This document shows positions 1-7,199 of a stretch of 8,196 bases of DNA, one piece after another. The stretch's first letter is position 1. Each line of letters opens with the position of its first letter. The notes below the pieces were generated by a model that saw nothing but the letters and a program-made list of their open reading frames with translations, was not told the DNA's origin and made no database searches. This DNA is from Pseudomonadota bacterium (GTDB lineage Bacteria > Pseudomonadota > Gammaproteobacteria > Burkholderiales > Rhodocyclaceae), in the NCBI GenBank assembly GCA_030917225.1, contig JAUPVD010000084.1, forward strand, positions 1 through 8,196. Reading direction: 5' to 3'. The translations under genes were made by a program, and so were the position numbers.

Positions 1-1023
1 GAAGGAGAGACGTTCGAGCGCCTTGACCATGCAGGTCGTTTCGTCCATGACGATGACCGCACCGGAACCGAGCATGGAGCCGGCCTTGCTGATGCCGTCA
101 TAGTCCATCGTGGCATCCATCATGATGTCGCCCGGAATCACCGGTGCCGATGAGCCGCCCGGGATGCAGCCCTTGAGCTTGCGTCCGCCGCGCATGCCAC
201 CGGCCATTTCAAGCAGTGTCGCGAACGGCGTCCCGAGCGGGATTTCGTAGTTTCCGGGACGATTGACGTGGCCGGAAATCGAGAACAGCTTGGTGCCGCC
301 GTTGTTCGCCTTGCCGGCTTCGAGGAAGGCCTGCCCACCCATGTTCAGGATGAACGGGATGGCGCCGAAGGTCTCGGTATTGTTGATCGTCGTCGGCTTG
401 CCGTAGAGGCCGAAGGAGGCCGGGAACGGCGGCTTGAAGCGCGGCTGCCCCTTCTTGCCTTCGATCGACTCAAGCAGTGCGGTTTCTTCGCCGCAGATGT
501 AGGCGCCGAAGCCGTGGTGAGCAAACAACTCGAAATTGAAACCGGAACCAAGGATATTCTGACCGAGGAAGCCGGCAGCGCGGGCCTCGTCAAGCGCCTC
601 TTCGAAGCGCTTGTAGATTTCCCAGACTTCGCCGTGGATGTAGTTGTAGCCACGGTTGGCGCCCATCGCGTAGGCGGCAATGGCCATGCCCTCGATCACC
701 GAGTGCGGGTTGTAGCGCAGGATGTCGCGATCCTTGAAGGTACCCGGCTCACCCTCGTCCGAGTTGCAGACAACGTATTTGTCTCCCGGAAACGAGCGTG
801 GCATGAACGACCACTTGAGGCCGGTCGGGAAACCGGCGCCACCACGACCGCGCAGCACCGAGGTCTTCACTTCGGCGATGACCTGTTCCTGCGGAATCTT
901 CTCTTCGAGGATACGCTTCAGCGCCTTGTAGCCACCGCGCTTGACGTAGTCGGCCAGGCGCCAGGCGTTGTCGCCATCGAGGCCAAGCGTCAGGACCGGA
1001 TTGATTGCACCGAGGATGGCCAT
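1..1023 (-). CDS. nuoF: NADH-quinone oxidoreductase subunit F (partial, N-terminal 341 residues)
   Basis: This is the FMN- and NADH-binding subunit of respiratory complex I. It takes a hydride from NADH in the cytoplasmic peripheral arm and passes electrons to the iron-sulfur chain. The frame is open from the ATG at 1023 to the left edge, giving 341 of roughly 430 expected residues. The FMN/NADH glycine-rich loop ([13 protein letters not shown], about residues 59-71) is present, as are [14 protein letters not shown] (87-100), [17 protein letters not shown] (173-189) and the [18 protein letters not shown] stretch (about 201-218). The usual NNVET here reads NNTET, a mild substitution. The C-terminal cysteines that bind the N3 4Fe-4S cluster lie outside the window. 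The ATG overlaps the nuoE stop by one base (TAATG), and a GGAG lies 8 nt upstream, so the start is well supported. It is the last nuo gene visible; nuoG would be expected beyond the edge. Confidence 0.97.
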   Translation of the reverse strand, partial: MAILGAINPVLTLGLDGDNAWRLADYVKRGGYKALKRILEEKIPQEQVIAEVKTSVLRGRGGAGFPTGLKWSFMPRSFPGDKYVVCNSDEGEPGTFKDRDILRYNPHSVIEGMAIAAYAMGANRGYNYIHGEVWEIYKRFEEALDEARAAGFLGQNILGSGFNFELFAHHGFGAYICGEETALLESIEGKKGQPRFKPPFPASFGLYGKPTTINNTETFGAIPFILNMGGQAFLEAGKANNGGTKLFSISGHVNRPGNYEIPLGTPFATLLEMAGGMRGGRKLKGCIPGGSSAPVIPGDIMMDATMDYDGISKAGSMLGSGAVIVMDETTCMVKALERLSF

Positions 1024-1508
1024 TATTCGAGCTCCGCCAGCAATTTGTCGATCTGCTCAGGATTCATCCAGCTGCACATCTTGCGGTTGTTGACGATCAT
1101 CACCGGCGCATCGCCACAGGCTCCCATGCACTCGCCCTGCTTCAGCGTGTACTTGCCGTCGGCGGTGGTCTCGTCGTAGCCGATGCCAAGCTTCTTCTGC
1201 AGGTATTCGCCGGCATCAACGCCGCCCGTCAGCATGCACGGCAGGTTGGTACAGACAGTCAGCTTGTACTTGCCGATCGGCTTCAGGTCGTACATGTTGT
1301 AGAAGGTCGCAACCTCCCACGCCGCAATCGGCTCGATGCCGATGTAACGGGCCACAAACTCGATGGTCTCGGGAGCCAGCCAGCCCTTTTCTTCCTGGGC
1401 AATCTGCAGTCCGGCCATGATCGCCGACTGGAACTGCTCAGCCGGGTACTTGGCCACCTCGCGGTCGATCTTCTTGAGGCTCTCTTGTGTCAGTAGGGGA
1501 GTCAGCAT
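1023..1508 (-). CDS. nuoE: NADH-quinone oxidoreductase subunit E (24 kDa, 2Fe-2S)
   Basis: This is the thioredoxin-like 2Fe-2S subunit of the complex I NADH-oxidising module, partner of NuoF. It is 161 residues, a normal length for the bacterial family. An N-terminal helical region (about 1-70, with the conserved [10 protein letters not shown] at 64-73) is followed by the ferredoxin-like fold. The N1a cluster ligands are all present: C86 and C91 in CTNLPC, and C127 and C131 in CMGAC. The start at 1508 shares one base with the nuoD stop (TGATG), and nuoE's own stop shares one base with the nuoF start (TAATG). The only Shine-Dalgarno-like sequence upstream is a distant GGTGAG about 11 nt away, so translation probably depends on coupling to nuoD. 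Identity is certain from the cysteine pattern and operon position. Confidence 0.98.
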   Translation of the reverse strand: MLTPLLTQESLKKIDREVAKYPAEQFQSAIMAGLQIAQEEKGWLAPETIEFVARYIGIEPIAAWEVATFYNMYDLKPIGKYKLTVCTNLPCMLTGGVDAGEYLQKKLGIGYDETTADGKYTLKQGECMGACGDAPVMIVNNRKMCSWMNPEQIDKLLAELE

Positions 1509-2761
1509 CAGCGGTCGATCTCACCAAAAACGATATCCTGGGAACCGATGATCGTGACCACGTCGGCGATCATGTGGCCGCGTGCCATCTCGTCCATGGC
1601 GGAGAGGTGGACGTAGCCCGGCGCACGAATCTTCATGCGGTAGGGCTTGTTGGCGCCATCGGAAATGAAATAGATGCCGAACTCGCCCTTCGGGTGTTCG
1701 ACAGCAGCATAGGCCTCGCCCTCAGGCACGTGAATGCCTTCGGAACAGAGCTTGAAGTGATGGATGAGTTCTTCCATGTTCGACTTCATCTGCTCACGCG
1801 GCGGCGGGGCAACCTTGTAGTTGTCAGTAATGACCGGCCCCGGATTCTTGCGCAGCCAGTCGATGCACTGCTTCATGATGCGGTTCGACTGGCGCATTTC
1901 TTCCATGCGCACCAGATAACGGTCATACGAGTCGCCATTGACGCCGACCGGAATGTCGAAATCGACCTTGTCGTAAGCGGCGTAAGGCTGCTTCTTGCGC
2001 AGATCCCAGGCGATACCCGAGCCACGCAGCATGGCGCCGGTGAAACCGAGCTGATGCGCGCGCTCCGGCGTGACGATACCGACATCGACCAGACGCTGCT
2101 TCCAGATCCGGTTGTCGGTGAGCAGCGTTTCGTACTCGTCGAGGTAGGTCGGGAAACGGTTGGTGAAGTCTTCGAGGAAATCGAGCAACGAACCCGAGCG
2201 TGCGGCATTCAGCACCTTCAGGTCGGCCGGCTTCTTCCACTTGTTTTCGGTGTATTGCGGCATGCTGTCCGGCAGGTCGCGGTAGACGCCGCCCGGACGA
2301 TAATAGGCTGCGTGCATGCGCGCACCGGAGACCGCCTCGTAGGCATCCATCAGGTCTTCGCGCTCACGGAACGCATAGAGCACCATGGTCATGGCGCCAA
2401 CGTCAAGCGCGTGGCAACCGACCCACAGCAGGTGGTTCAGCACGCGAGTCACTTCGTCGAACAGCGTGCGAATGTACTTTGCACGCTCCGGCACTTCAAG
2501 CTGCAGCAGCTTTTCGACCGCCAGGCAGTAGGCATGCTCGTTGCACATCATCGACACGTAGTCGAGACGATCCATGTACGGCACCGACTGGATCCAGGTA
2601 CGGGTTTCGGCAAGCTTTTCGGTCGCACGGTGCAGCAGACCGATGTGCGGGTCGGCACGCATCACGACTTCGCCATCCAGCTCAAGCACCAGACGCAGCA
2701 CGCCGTGGGCCGCCGGGTGCTGCGGACCGAAGTTCAGGGTGTAGTTGCGGATCTCGGCCAT
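1508..2761 (-). CDS. nuoD: NADH-quinone oxidoreductase subunit D (49 kDa)
   Basis: This is the 49-kDa-type subunit of complex I, related to [NiFe]-hydrogenase large subunits. With NuoB it forms the ubiquinone reduction site. It has 417 residues and stands alone, not fused to NuoC as in E. coli. Visible motifs are [13 protein letters not shown] (11-23), whose H15 and H19 correspond to the conserved quinone-site loop histidines; HRATEKLAE (44-52); YMDRLDYVS (62-70), carrying the conserved quinone-site tyrosine; and the C-terminal [16 protein letters not shown] and [12 protein letters not shown]. The frame is open 17 codons further upstream to an ATG at 2812. That extension lies inside nuoC and lacks the family signature, while the chosen start gives the canonical [17 protein letters not shown]-terminus and has a GGAG 9 nt upstream. 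It starts 1 bp after the nuoC stop and its own stop overlaps the nuoE start. Confidence 0.98.
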   Translation of the reverse strand: MAEIRNYTLNFGPQHPAAHGVLRLVLELDGEVVMRADPHIGLLHRATEKLAETRTWIQSVPYMDRLDYVSMMCNEHAYCLAVEKLLQLEVPERAKYIRTLFDEVTRVLNHLLWVGCHALDVGAMTMVLYAFREREDLMDAYEAVSGARMHAAYYRPGGVYRDLPDSMPQYTENKWKKPADLKVLNAARSGSLLDFLEDFTNRFPTYLDEYETLLTDNRIWKQRLVDVGIVTPERAHQLGFTGAMLRGSGIAWDLRKKQPYAAYDKVDFDIPVGVNGDSYDRYLVRMEEMRQSNRIMKQCIDWLRKNPGPVITDNYKVAPPPREQMKSNMEELIHHFKLCSEGIHVPEGEAYAAVEHPKGEFGIYFISDGANKPYRMKIRAPGYVHLSAMDEMARGHMIADVVTIIGSQDIVFGEIDR

Positions 2762-2762
2762 C

Positions 2763-3359
2763 TCAGAGATCTCCGTAGGTTTCTTCGCGCACGATGCGCG
2801 GGGTGTTTTCACGCGGCTCGATCGTCACCGGCTGGTAAATCACGCGACGCTGATCGGGGTCATAACGCATTTCGACATAGCCCGAAATCGGGAAATCCTT
2901 GCGGAACGGATGACCGATGAAGCCATAGTCGGTCAGGATACGGCGCAGGTCGTTGTGACCTGGGAAGACGATGCCGTAAAGATCGAAAGCTTCGCGCTCG
3001 AACCAGTTGGCACTGGCCCACAGCTCGGTGATCGACGGCACCGACGGAAAATTGTCGTTGTCGGCAAACACGCGCACACGCAGGCGCAGATTGTTCGCCA
3101 CGGAGAGCAGATGCACGACCACGGCATAACGCAGACCTTGCCGCTCGCCATTGCCATAGGCGGAATAATCGACGCCACAAAGATCGGCAACCTCGTCGAA
3201 GCGCAGTTCGGCTTCGTCACGCAGCGCCTTCATTACCTCAAGGTAGTCACCGGCGGAGACCTCGATGGTCAACTCACCCAAAGCGAGCTTCTTTGACTTG
3301 ATGCGCTCACCAAGATGTTTTTCCAGGTTCTGACCCAGCGTTTCCAGCTTCGCGGACAT
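2763..3359 (-). CDS. nuoC: NADH-quinone oxidoreductase subunit C (30 kDa)
   Basis: This is the 30-kDa-type structural subunit of the complex I connecting module. It carries no cofactor and packs against NuoD. The protein is 198 residues, a normal length for a free-standing NuoC. The family signature is intact: [17 protein letters not shown] (119-135), followed by [21 protein letters not shown] (137-157). The tail after about residue 175 ([16 protein letters not shown]) is typical of betaproteobacterial versions. The start at 3359 lies 18 bp after the nuoB stop and has only a weak purine stretch (GAGAA) upstream. The stop is separated from the nuoD ATG by one base (TGAGATG). It is part of the nuoA-F run. 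Confidence 0.97.
   Translation of the reverse strand: MSAKLETLGQNLEKHLGERIKSKKLALGELTIEVSAGDYLEVMKALRDEAELRFDEVADLCGVDYSAYGNGERQGLRYAVVVHLLSVANNLRLRVRVFADNDNFPSVPSITELWASANWFEREAFDLYGIVFPGHNDLRRILTDYGFIGHPFRKDFPISGYVEMRYDPDQRRVIYQPVTIEPRENTPRIVREETYGDL
2771..2774 (-). promoter_or_regulatory. Shine-Dalgarno (GGAG) for nuoD inside the end of nuoC
   Basis: GGAG sits 9 nt upstream of the ATG at 2761, within the Gly-Asp codons near the nuoC C-terminus. It supports 2761 as the nuoD start over the in-frame ATG at 2812, and it places nuoD initiation immediately behind ribosomes terminating on nuoC. Confidence 0.7.
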
Positions 3360-3377
3360 GTCGGATTCTCGGTGAAA

Positions 3378-3854
3378 TTAGCGGGCGATGGTGTTGGTGC
3401 GGCGAATCTTGTTCTGCAGCTGGATCAGGCCATACATCAGCGCCTCCGCCGTCGGCGGGCACCCAGGAACATAGATATCGACCGGCACGATGCGGTCGCA
3501 GCCACGCACAACGGAATAGGAGTAATGGTAATAGCCACCGCCGTTGGCGCAGGACCCCATCGAGATCACCCAGCGCGGTTCGGCCATCTGGTCGTACACC
3601 TTGCGCAGCGCCGGCGCCATCTTGTTGGTCAGCGTACCGGCCACGATCATCACGTCAGACTGACGCGGACTTGGACGAAACACGATGCCGAAACGGTCCA
3701 GGTCGTAACGCGAACAGCCCGCGTGGATCATCTCGACGGCGCAGCAGGCGAGACCGAAAGTCATCGGCCACAGCGAACCCGTGCGCACGTAGTTGATGAG
3801 CTTGTCTGCGGTGGTGGTTACAAAACCTTCCTGCAGGATGCCTTCAATACTCAT
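3378..3854 (-). CDS. nuoB: NADH-quinone oxidoreductase subunit B (PSST, N2 cluster)
   Basis: This subunit holds the terminal 4Fe-4S cluster N2, the direct electron donor to ubiquinone at the NuoB/NuoD interface. It is 158 residues, a typical length. The N2 ligands are all present: the unusual tandem C37-C38 in [11 protein letters not shown]102 in GSCANGGG and C132 in VPGCPP. The arginine-rich [21 protein letters not shown] stretch (from 54) and the [19 protein letters not shown] variant (108-126) are characteristic of betaproteobacterial NuoB. The start at 3854 has a good AGGGGA Shine-Dalgarno 6 nt upstream, placed in the 19-bp gap after nuoA. nuoC follows 18 bp later. Confidence 0.98.
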   Translation of the reverse strand: MSIEGILQEGFVTTTADKLINYVRTGSLWPMTFGLACCAVEMIHAGCSRYDLDRFGIVFRPSPRQSDVMIVAGTLTNKMAPALRKVYDQMAEPRWVISMGSCANGGGYYHYSYSVVRGCDRIVPVDIYVPGCPPTAEALMYGLIQLQNKIRRTNTIAR

Positions 3855-3873
3855 TGCCTATCCCCTTTTTCCC

Positions 3874-4248
3874 TTATTCCCACTCAAGGGCGCCCTTGGC
3901 CCAGGCATACACGTAGCCAACGACGAGAATGGCGACAAAGACCATCATCTCGACAAAGCCGAAGAGCTTGATTGCGGGTGTTTCAACGATTTCCTTGAAA
4001 ATGGTCGCCCACGGGAAAAGGAAGGCAATTTCAAGGTCAAACAGAATGAAGATGATCGCGATCAGGTAATAGCGAACATCGAATTTCATGCGGGCGTCTT
4101 CGAAGGCCTCGAAGCCGCACTCGTAAGGGGAAAGCTTTTCGCTGTCAGGACGGTTGGGAGCAACCAGCCAACCAAGAAGAATGGGCAATACGCCAATGGC
4201 GACACCCACCAGGATGAACACCAAAATCGGGAAGTAAGTTTCCAGCAT
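3874..4248 (-). CDS. nuoA: NADH-quinone oxidoreductase subunit A (ND3-like)
   Basis: This is a small membrane subunit of complex I at the junction between the peripheral arm and the proton-pumping arm. It has 124 residues with three predicted transmembrane helices at about 7-29, 60-80 and 97-116. The first loop carries SPYECGFE (40-47), in which C44 matches the ND3 loop cysteine used as a conformational marker in mitochondrial complex I. Helix 2 begins with the conserved FDVRYYL (56-62) and contains [11 protein letters not shown] (70-80) with its conserved acidic residues. The start at 4248 has a modest GGCGGA upstream. It is the first nuo gene, 71 bp after the tRNA-Leu. I find no convincing promoter or terminator in that 71 bp, so at least part of the operon's transcription may come from upstream. 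Confidence 0.97.
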   Translation of the reverse strand: MLETYFPILVFILVGVAIGVLPILLGWLVAPNRPDSEKLSPYECGFEAFEDARMKFDVRYYLIAIIFILFDLEIAFLFPWATIFKEIVETPAIKLFGFVEMMVFVAILVVGYVYAWAKGALEWE

Positions 4249-4319
4249 GATCCGCCGCGCTTTAGCTGCATTTCAACCCGAAGCCATGCGCTACAACCCC
4301 CTGCATGACCCCCGCTCGT

Positions 4320-4404
4320 TGGTGCCGACGATGAGACTCGAACTCATACGACCGAAGTCACTACCCCCTCAAGATAGCGTGTCTACCAATTTCACCACGT
4401 CGGC
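4320..4404 (-). tRNA. tRNA-Leu (anticodon GAG)
   Basis: An 85-nt class II tRNA folds completely by eye. The acceptor stem pairs GCCGACG (5') with CGTCGGC (3'), followed by discriminator A and an encoded CCA. The D-arm region carries AAATTGGTAGAC. The anticodon stem is CTATC/GGTAG with one T-G pair, and the loop TTGAGGG places anticodon GAG at 4370-4368. A long variable arm forms GAC-TTCG-GTC, and the T arm is ATGAG-TTCGAGT-CTCAT. It reads CUC and CUU leucine codons. It matches E. coli leuU, which also lies downstream of secG. It sits between secG and nuoA on the same strand and may be processed from a longer transcript. Confidence 0.98.
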
Positions 4405-4478
4405 ACTGCTTGCTACAGGCTGCGGAACCATTTGAGGAACCACTTTTCCGCACCCCTTTTTGTTGCTTTTCTACTGCT

Positions 4479-4504
4479 TTTTTATTACGACTTTTTATTA
4501 CGAC
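4479..4504 (-). repeat. Perfect 13-bp tandem duplication in the secG to tRNA-Leu spacer
   Basis: The unit TTTTTATTACGAC on the plus strand occurs twice back to back (4479-4491 and 4492-4504) with no mismatch. On the transcribed sense strand it reads GTCGTAATAAAAA twice. It begins 10 bp after the secG stop. The wider 110-bp spacer (4405-4514) is purine-rich on the sense strand, with about six short A-tracts spaced roughly 9-15 bp apart. It also holds two copies of GGTTCC on the sense strand (4441-4436 and 4429-4424). No hairpin followed by a U-run is visible. The function is unknown; it may be a replication-slippage product, curved DNA, or an AT-rich element upstream of the tRNA. Confidence 0.85.
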
Positions 4505-4514
4505 TTTTCGCCGC

Positions 4515-4898
4515 TTATTTCGGAATATCTTTTGCTTTCGAATCCTTCGTCTCGGGCGCTGCAGCCTTGTTGTCAGCCGCTTGATCGCCCTTCGGCGACG
4601 GCACCGAAAGAGGCTGCGATTGTACCGCATTCTCCATCACGCTGCCAGACGTTTTTGGCTTGTGCGAAGCCATGTAGGCCAGCGTCAGGCTCGTCACGAA
4701 GAAGACAGTGGCAAGCACCGCTGTCGTGCGACTGAGGAAATTGGCCGAACCGGTTGCACCGAAGAGGCTACCCGACGAACCGCTACCGAAGGCGGCCCCC
4801 ATGTCGGCACCCTTGCCGTGCTGCATCAACACCAGGCCGCAAACTCCCAGACCCACCAGGATATGCGCCACCAGAATTACCGAAAACAGAGCGTCCAT
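4515..4898 (-). CDS. secG: Preprotein translocase subunit SecG
   Basis: This is the small accessory subunit of the SecYEG inner-membrane translocon, which assists SecA-driven export. The protein has 127 residues with two transmembrane helices (about 3-25 and 59-77). The joining cytoplasmic loop carries the family signature LMQHGKGADMGAAFGSGSSG (24-43) and SLFGATGSANFLSR (44-57). After residue 78 a polar Lys/Ala/Pro/Ser-rich tail runs to the end; variable tails are common in proteobacterial SecG. The frame is open 23 codons further upstream to 4967, but that part lies inside tpiA and would add a Trp-rich segment before the normal N-terminus MDALFSVILVAH. The ATG at 4898 has GAGG 8 nt upstream. 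It begins 10 bp after the tpiA stop and is probably co-transcribed with it. Confidence 0.95.
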   Translation of the reverse strand: MDALFSVILVAHILVGLGVCGLVLMQHGKGADMGAAFGSGSSGSLFGATGSANFLSRTTAVLATVFFVTSLTLAYMASHKPKTSGSVMENAVQSQPLSVPSPKGDQAADNKAAAPETKDSKAKDIPK

Positions 4899-4906
4899 TC
4901 TTTCAA

Positions 4907-4910
4907 CCTC
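4907..4910 (-). promoter_or_regulatory. Shine-Dalgarno (GAGG) for secG, overlapping the tpiA stop codon
   Basis: GAGG lies 8 nt upstream of the ATG at 4898, and its first two bases are the last two of the tpiA TGA. It fixes the secG start at 4898, against the upstream in-frame ATG at 4967, and suggests that secG translation is coupled to tpiA. Confidence 0.7.
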
Positions 4911-5664
4911 AGCGACTTGCCGCCTGGCAAATCGCCAGAAAATCATCCACCACCAGAGAAGCTCCACCGACCAGACCGCCGTCGATATCGGGCTTCACGA
5001 AAATTTCACCGGCGTTCTGCGCCTTGACGCTGCCGCCGTACAAAATCTGCAAACCTGCTGCTATTGCTTCATCGCGCCCGGCAACCAAGGCCCGGATCGC
5101 CGCATGCACTTCCTGCGCCTGCTCGGGTGACGCCGTCTTGCCCGTGCCAATGGCCCATACAGGCTCATACGCAACCACTGCACCAGCAAATGCGCCAACA
5201 CCCGCCTTGTCGAGCACCGCCACCATCTGTGCTGCCACCACCTCAGCCGCCTGCCCCGATTCCCGCTGCGCCAGCGTTTCGCCAACACAAAGGATGGGAA
5301 CCAGCCCGGCCGACCTGGCGGCTACGAACTTGGCGGCCACCACCGCATCGGTCTCGCCATACAGCGCGCGCCGCTCGGAATGCCCGACAATTACATGGCG
5401 GCAACCGAATTCCAGCAGCATCGCCGCCGCAACTTCACCGGTATAGGCGCCCTGCGCATGCTCGCTCAGGCTCTGCGCCCCCCAGCTGATCGGCGTTGCC
5501 GCCAGCATCTGCTGGGCCTGCGCCAGATACGGGAAGGGCACGCAAACCGAGGCACTAACCTCGCCGATGGCACCGACGCCTGCAACCAAGCCCTGCAACA
5601 AATTCTTGTTGCCAGACAGGCTGCCATGCATCTTCCAGTTGCCAACAACGAGCTTGGGTCGCAT
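4909..5664 (-). CDS. tpiA: Triose-phosphate isomerase
   Basis: This cytoplasmic TIM-barrel enzyme interconverts dihydroxyacetone phosphate and glyceraldehyde 3-phosphate in glycolysis and gluconeogenesis. It is 251 residues from the chosen start, the usual length. Catalytic residues are in place: K11 in GNWKMHG, H95 in VGHSERR and E167 in AYEPVWAIGTGKT (166-178). The mobile phosphate-gripping loop (VWAIGTG) and YGGSVK (209-214) are intact. An in-frame ATG exists five codons upstream at 5679. I prefer 5664 because it gives the family-standard MRPKLVVGNWK N-terminus, and because the promoter at 5720-5691 predicts a transcript starting near 5684, leaving almost no leader for 5679. The Shine-Dalgarno is weak for both. 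secG follows 10 bp downstream. Confidence 0.96.
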   Translation of the reverse strand: MRPKLVVGNWKMHGSLSGNKNLLQGLVAGVGAIGEVSASVCVPFPYLAQAQQMLAATPISWGAQSLSEHAQGAYTGEVAAAMLLEFGCRHVIVGHSERRALYGETDAVVAAKFVAARSAGLVPILCVGETLAQRESGQAAEVVAAQMVAVLDKAGVGAFAGAVVAYEPVWAIGTGKTASPEQAQEVHAAIRALVAGRDEAIAAGLQILYGGSVKAQNAGEIFVKPDIDGGLVGGASLVVDDFLAICQAASR

Positions 5665-5690
5665 ACGCGCAGTCCGCATAAAACTTTTCG

Positions 5691-5720
5691 ATTATAGCTG
5701 CAGAGCACAAACCGGGTCAA
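5691..5720 (-). promoter_or_regulatory. Putative sigma70 promoter for tpiA-secG
   Basis: On the minus strand, TTGACC (5720-5715, five of six consensus bases) and TATAAT (5696-5691, perfect consensus) are separated by 18 bp. They lie entirely in the 74-bp gap between the glmM stop and the tpiA start. Transcription would begin near 5684, about 20 nt before the ATG at 5664. A short inverted repeat GGGTC/GACCC (5714-5718 and 5725-5729) overlaps the -35 box. It has no T-run, so it is not a terminator, but it could be an operator-like site. Confidence 0.7.
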
Positions 5721-5738
5721 TCCAGACCCTGCCGGAAG

Positions 5739-7103
5739 CTAGGCGGCGCAAGCCTGCCGCACCGCAGCAGCAAGGGTTTCCGCCGCTTCTGTCACGCGCG
5801 TTGCGTCGCGCCCCTCGACCATCACCCGCAGGAGAGGCTCGGTGCCCGAGGCGCGCAGCAGAACACGCCCCTGCCCGGCCATCGACGCCTCCACCTCACT
5901 GCACACGCCGGCAATCGACGCATTGTCCTTCCAGGCAAATCCCTTGCTCACCGGAACATTGATCAGGCGCTGCGGGTAGAGCGTCAGGTCGGACAGCAGC
6001 GTCTTCAAATCAACGCCTGACGCACGCATCGCCGACAACACCTGCAGGGCCGAAACAATGCCATCACCCGTGGTGTGCCGATCCAGGCAAAGAATATGGC
6101 CGGAGTTCTCACCGCCGAAGAGCCAGCCGTTTTCCTGCAGCATCTCCATGACGTAGCGATCGCCCACAGCCGCCCGTGCGAAAGGTACGCCCAGCTTGCC
6201 CACGGCATGCTCGAACGCCAGGTTGGTCATCAGCGTCCCGACCACTCCCTGCACAGCGCCTTGCCGCAGGCGGTCGCGGACGATGGCGAAAAGCAGCTGG
6301 TCGCCGTCATAGACCGTTCCCTCGGCATCGACCATGATCAGCCGGTCACCGTCACCGTCAAGGGCGATGCCAAGATCGGCCCCGTTGGCCACAACCTCGG
6401 CCGACAGGGCCTTGGGGGATGTGGCGCCGAAGCCGGCGTTGATGTTCAGGCCGTCCGGTGCCGCGCCGATGGCGATGACCTCGGCCCCCAGTTCGTGCAG
6501 CACGGGGGGCGCAATGTGGTAGGCCGCGCCGTGCGCACAATCAACAACGATGCGCAGACCGCGCAGATCGCTGTCATTCGGGAAGGTGCTCTTGCAGAAT
6601 TCGATATAGCGGCCGGCCGCGTCGTTGATGCGGCGGGCACGCCCCAAATCAGCCGAAGCTGCGCAAACGATCGGCTCATCGATCCCGGCCTCGATTGCTG
6701 CTTCCACGGCATCCGGCAGCTTGGTGTCATGTGCGGAGAAGAACTTGATGCCGTTGTCGTGATAGGCGTTGTGGGACGCGGAAATAACGATGCCGGCCTG
6801 CAGGCGCAAGGCCCGGGTCAGATCGGCGATGGCCGGCGTCGGCAACGGGCCGGTCAGGCAGACATCCACCCCCGCTGCCGAAAAACCGGCTTCCAGCGCA
6901 GCTTCCAACATGTAGCCCGAGATGCGCGTGTCCTTGCCAATGAGCACCGCTGGGCGCTCGCCATGGGGCAGGTGCTCGCGCGCAACCAGCACGCGACCTG
7001 CTGCATAGCCCAGACGCATGACGAACTCGGGGGTAATCGGCGACTGCCCTACCCGCCCGCGAACGCCATCAGTCCCAAAATATTTCCTGCTGTTACCCGA
7101 CAT
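5739..7103 (-). CDS. glmM: Phosphoglucosamine mutase
   Basis: This enzyme converts glucosamine 6-phosphate to glucosamine 1-phosphate, feeding UDP-GlcNAc for peptidoglycan and lipopolysaccharide. It has 454 residues and belongs to the four-domain alpha-D-phosphohexomutase family. The order of motifs is complete: [10 protein letters not shown] (7-16); the active-site phosphoserine S110 in ISASHN (107-112); the Mg-binding DGDGDR with D249, D251 and D253; the sugar-specificity loop GGENSGH (330-336); and the phosphate-binding RASGTEP (417-423). After the serine loop it reads [11 protein letters not shown], where PYYDN or PFYDN is commoner. The ATG at 7103 gives the standard [13 protein letters not shown] start with GGAG 6 nt upstream; an in-frame TTG at 7115 is less likely. 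A 96-bp gap separates it from folP. A TAAAAT at 7168-7163 has no matching -35, so co-transcription with folP is likely. Confidence 0.97.
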   Translation of the reverse strand: MSGNSRKYFGTDGVRGRVGQSPITPEFVMRLGYAAGRVLVAREHLPHGERPAVLIGKDTRISGYMLEAALEAGFSAAGVDVCLTGPLPTPAIADLTRALRLQAGIVISASHNAYHDNGIKFFSAHDTKLPDAVEAAIEAGIDEPIVCAASADLGRARRINDAAGRYIEFCKSTFPNDSDLRGLRIVVDCAHGAAYHIAPPVLHELGAEVIAIGAAPDGLNINAGFGATSPKALSAEVVANGADLGIALDGDGDRLIMVDAEGTVYDGDQLLFAIVRDRLRQGAVQGVVGTLMTNLAFEHAVGKLGVPFARAAVGDRYVMEMLQENGWLFGGENSGHILCLDRHTTGDGIVSALQVLSAMRASGVDLKTLLSDLTLYPQRLINVPVSKGFAWKDNASIAGVCSEVEASMAGQGRVLLRASGTEPLLRVMVEGRDATRVTEAAETLAAAVRQACAA

Positions 7104-7109
7104 ACCGCA

Positions 7110-7113
7110 CTCC
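7110..7113 (-). promoter_or_regulatory. Shine-Dalgarno (GGAG) for glmM
   Basis: GGAG ends 6 nt before the ATG at 7103. It overlaps the alternative TTG codon at 7115-7113, which favours the ATG as the true start. Confidence 0.65.
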
Positions 7114-7199
7114 AACTCTGACGACTCACTGGCGTTGGAACAGCCCGACGCCCAAAGGCGGTATTTTACTTGGAAGCCAAGGCGAAAGCTTGACGCGGA

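Noticed and set aside
268..1179. A 303-codon plus-strand open frame opposite nuoF and the end of nuoE.
   Set aside because: It is antisense to nuoF/nuoE, which carry intact FMN and 2Fe-2S motifs; it is a by-product of GC-rich codon use.
1487..2920. A 477-codon open frame on the plus strand opposite nuoD and part of nuoC.
   Set aside because: It is antisense to unmistakable complex I genes. GC-rich codon bias often leaves such long open antisense frames. Its translation is rich in His/Arg/Val with no recognisable domain, and it crosses a gene boundary.
4361..4630. An 89-codon minus-strand frame ending in a CRRGEIGRHAILRG-like tail.
   Set aside because: Its end is translated tRNA-Leu sequence and its beginning is secG read out of frame. 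This tail is a familiar artefact of translating tRNA-Leu genes.
6075..7121. A 348-codon plus-strand open frame opposite glmM.
   Set aside because: It is antisense to the intact glmM gene with all catalytic motifs. The translation has no family signature and it has no supporting start context.
7160..7195. A possible glmM promoter (TAAAAT at 7168-7163) and a CTTGG/CCAAG inverted repeat (7169-7181) in the folP-glmM gap.
   Set aside because: No -35-like hexamer lies 16-19 bp upstream. The 5-bp hairpin with a 3-nt loop has no U-run, so neither a promoter nor a terminator is supported.
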